Below are positions 62,801 through 64,000 of a stretch of 64,000 nucleotides of DNA, piece by piece (position 1 is the first letter of the stretch; every line of letters starts with the position of its first letter). Below the pieces are notes generated by a model. It saw only the letters and a program-made list of their open reading frames with translations, did not search any database and was not told the origin of the DNA. Source of the stretch: Serinus canaria (Eukaryota > Chordata > Aves > Passeriformes > Fringillidae); assembly GCF_022539315.1 (NCBI RefSeq), contig NC_066313.1, forward strand, positions 10,171,764 to 10,235,763, in the 5' to 3' direction. Position numbers and translations under genes: made by a program.

Positions 62801-64000
62801 TGTTTCACTGAACTGCAGTTGGGGGCACTGAGATGTGCAAAAGAAGCTTAGAATAAAAAGTCATTCTGCTGACTGAAGGATCTTTCTGTAAGAACTTGAA
62901 AATAGTTCTGAGAACTGTGTATCCAGAGATCATTTTTCCATAAAATTATCAACTGAGCTTTTCCAAGGATTCATTCTCTAATCTAAATTCTGAGAGGGTA
63001 TGCAAAAGTTTCGCTGGCAGAGAGATGGAGCTTAGAGTCCCACACTACTCACACAGATATTGATTTGCTGTGTGTTTCTTAAACTCATTCCCTCTGTATC
63101 CCAGCTGTGAAACAAATCAAGAAATATTTATTTTTATGAAGCTCATTTATTTACACATCACTTCACTGAGTAAATACAGGAGTGCAGACTACAGGTTTTT
63201 AAAGTATGTGGTGAGGCAGATATAAGCCCTGCATTATTCATGTGTGAAGTGTGGATGCACAGCTTTCCTACCTCTCTGGCCCAATTATTTCCAGAGCAGG
63301 AGAAAGAAAACCACACCATAACCATTCAAATAGGATGCAAATGCACCTTAGGAATGTTTTTTTGCATGGAGTATCCTTTGCAGTGCTTCTAAACATAGGT
63401 CTAGGTTTCCTTTGTGTCCTTCCACTGCAGCTGAGGGTGTGTGTGTGTGTTAATGTGTTTCATGACTTAATTTTGAGTGATCAGTGTCTTCAGCTTTATG
63501 AATCTGAGCAGCTCATCAAAGCCATGCTGCACAAGTTTTTGCAGCCTTTAGGAGGTGTCATCCAACGTGTCTTTTTCACTTTGAATGCAGTCACATGGAG
63601 CAAAAGATGCATTATGTTGGCTGTTATGAAAATCAACTCAGCTCAACAAATGACCTTTATTAACTTTTGCTCCCATTTCTCAAATATGTCACTTTGGAGT
63701 AAAGTTCACTATGGAAGCTCTTGAATTCCTCTGCACTTCTCTGTCATCTCAAATCTTTGACACTTTTCCCAACCACTACTATAAAAGCACAACTTTACTA
63801 TAAAAGCCCAAGAAACCTCCAGGGAGCCTCAGCATGCACTCTGTATACAGTACCCATTCATATATGAGTTAAAGCATGGAAAAATCAACACCACTAAAAC
63901 CAAAGTGCTAACTGCCCCAGTAAAACATTTACTGGGCTTATACAAGAGCCAACCACCTGACCTTAGAAGAAAATCTTACATATGTACTTTTACATGTACC
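62801..64000. other. Intergenic, upstream of LIPI
   Basis: There is no recognised exon. A 157-codon plus-strand open segment (63251-63724), including a (GT)n run, opens with GTG and has no known domain. In mammals RBM11 lies divergently upstream of LIPI, but I see none of it here. Confidence 0.5.

Noticed and set aside
1..64000. Search for tRNA, rRNA, snRNA genes and CRISPR-like regular repeats
   Set aside because: Nothing with the needed boxes or regular spacing was seen. The organism is a vertebrate, so CRISPR is not expected.

Overview
This is a window of vertebrate nuclear DNA, almost certainly from a bird and probably a songbird. It is AT-rich and has one multi-exon gene with canonical GT-AG introns. 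The interspersed repeats are dominated by fragments of the avian LINE CR1 plus a few solo LTRs of avian endogenous retroviruses. I see no prokaryotic features, no CRISPR array, and no tRNA or rRNA gene.

The only protein-coding gene I can reconstruct is on the minus strand, from the start codon at 62431 to the stop codon at 47061. Its ten coding exons join with consistent phases into 1362 nt, or 453 residues. The product is a secreted lipase of the pancreatic-lipase superfamily, in the phosphatidic-acid-selective phospholipase A1 group. It has a signal peptide, the Ser157-Asp181-His251 triad, a short 12-residue lid between Cys236 and Cys249, and a C-terminal PLAT-like domain. Paralogue-specific segments and the gene-poor surroundings favour LIPI over LIPH. 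The introns hold a CR1 fragment (54032-54235) and a solo LTR (57946-58271).

The rest is gene-poor. At 11.62-12.44 kb there is a clear CpG island with GC boxes, a CACGTG box and two good splice donors on the minus strand. It looks like the promoter and non-coding first exon of a gene running leftwards out of the window, but I could not identify any coding exon of it. Other landmarks are CR1 pieces at 0.85, 4.3-5.2, 12.8, 16.0, 23.5, 25.9-26.5 and 37.7 kb. A pair of related solo LTRs lies at 3.5 and 58.0 kb. A second LTR family is present at 31.6 kb and again at 40.2 kb, where it sits inside an ERVL-type LTR. A deleted ERVL-type LTR lies at 26.75-27.02 kb. Two MIR-like relics and several simple repeats complete the repeat content.

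Two perfect 19-bp-arm hairpins (1244-1283 and 34328-34369, the latter overlapping a 20-bp palindrome) are the most unusual non-genic structures. I found no convincing undescribed biological system. The items most worth following are the orphan CpG-island promoter, the perfect hairpins, the same-strand LTR in a LIPI intron, and an open frame with a membrane-anchor-like end inside LIPI intron 9.
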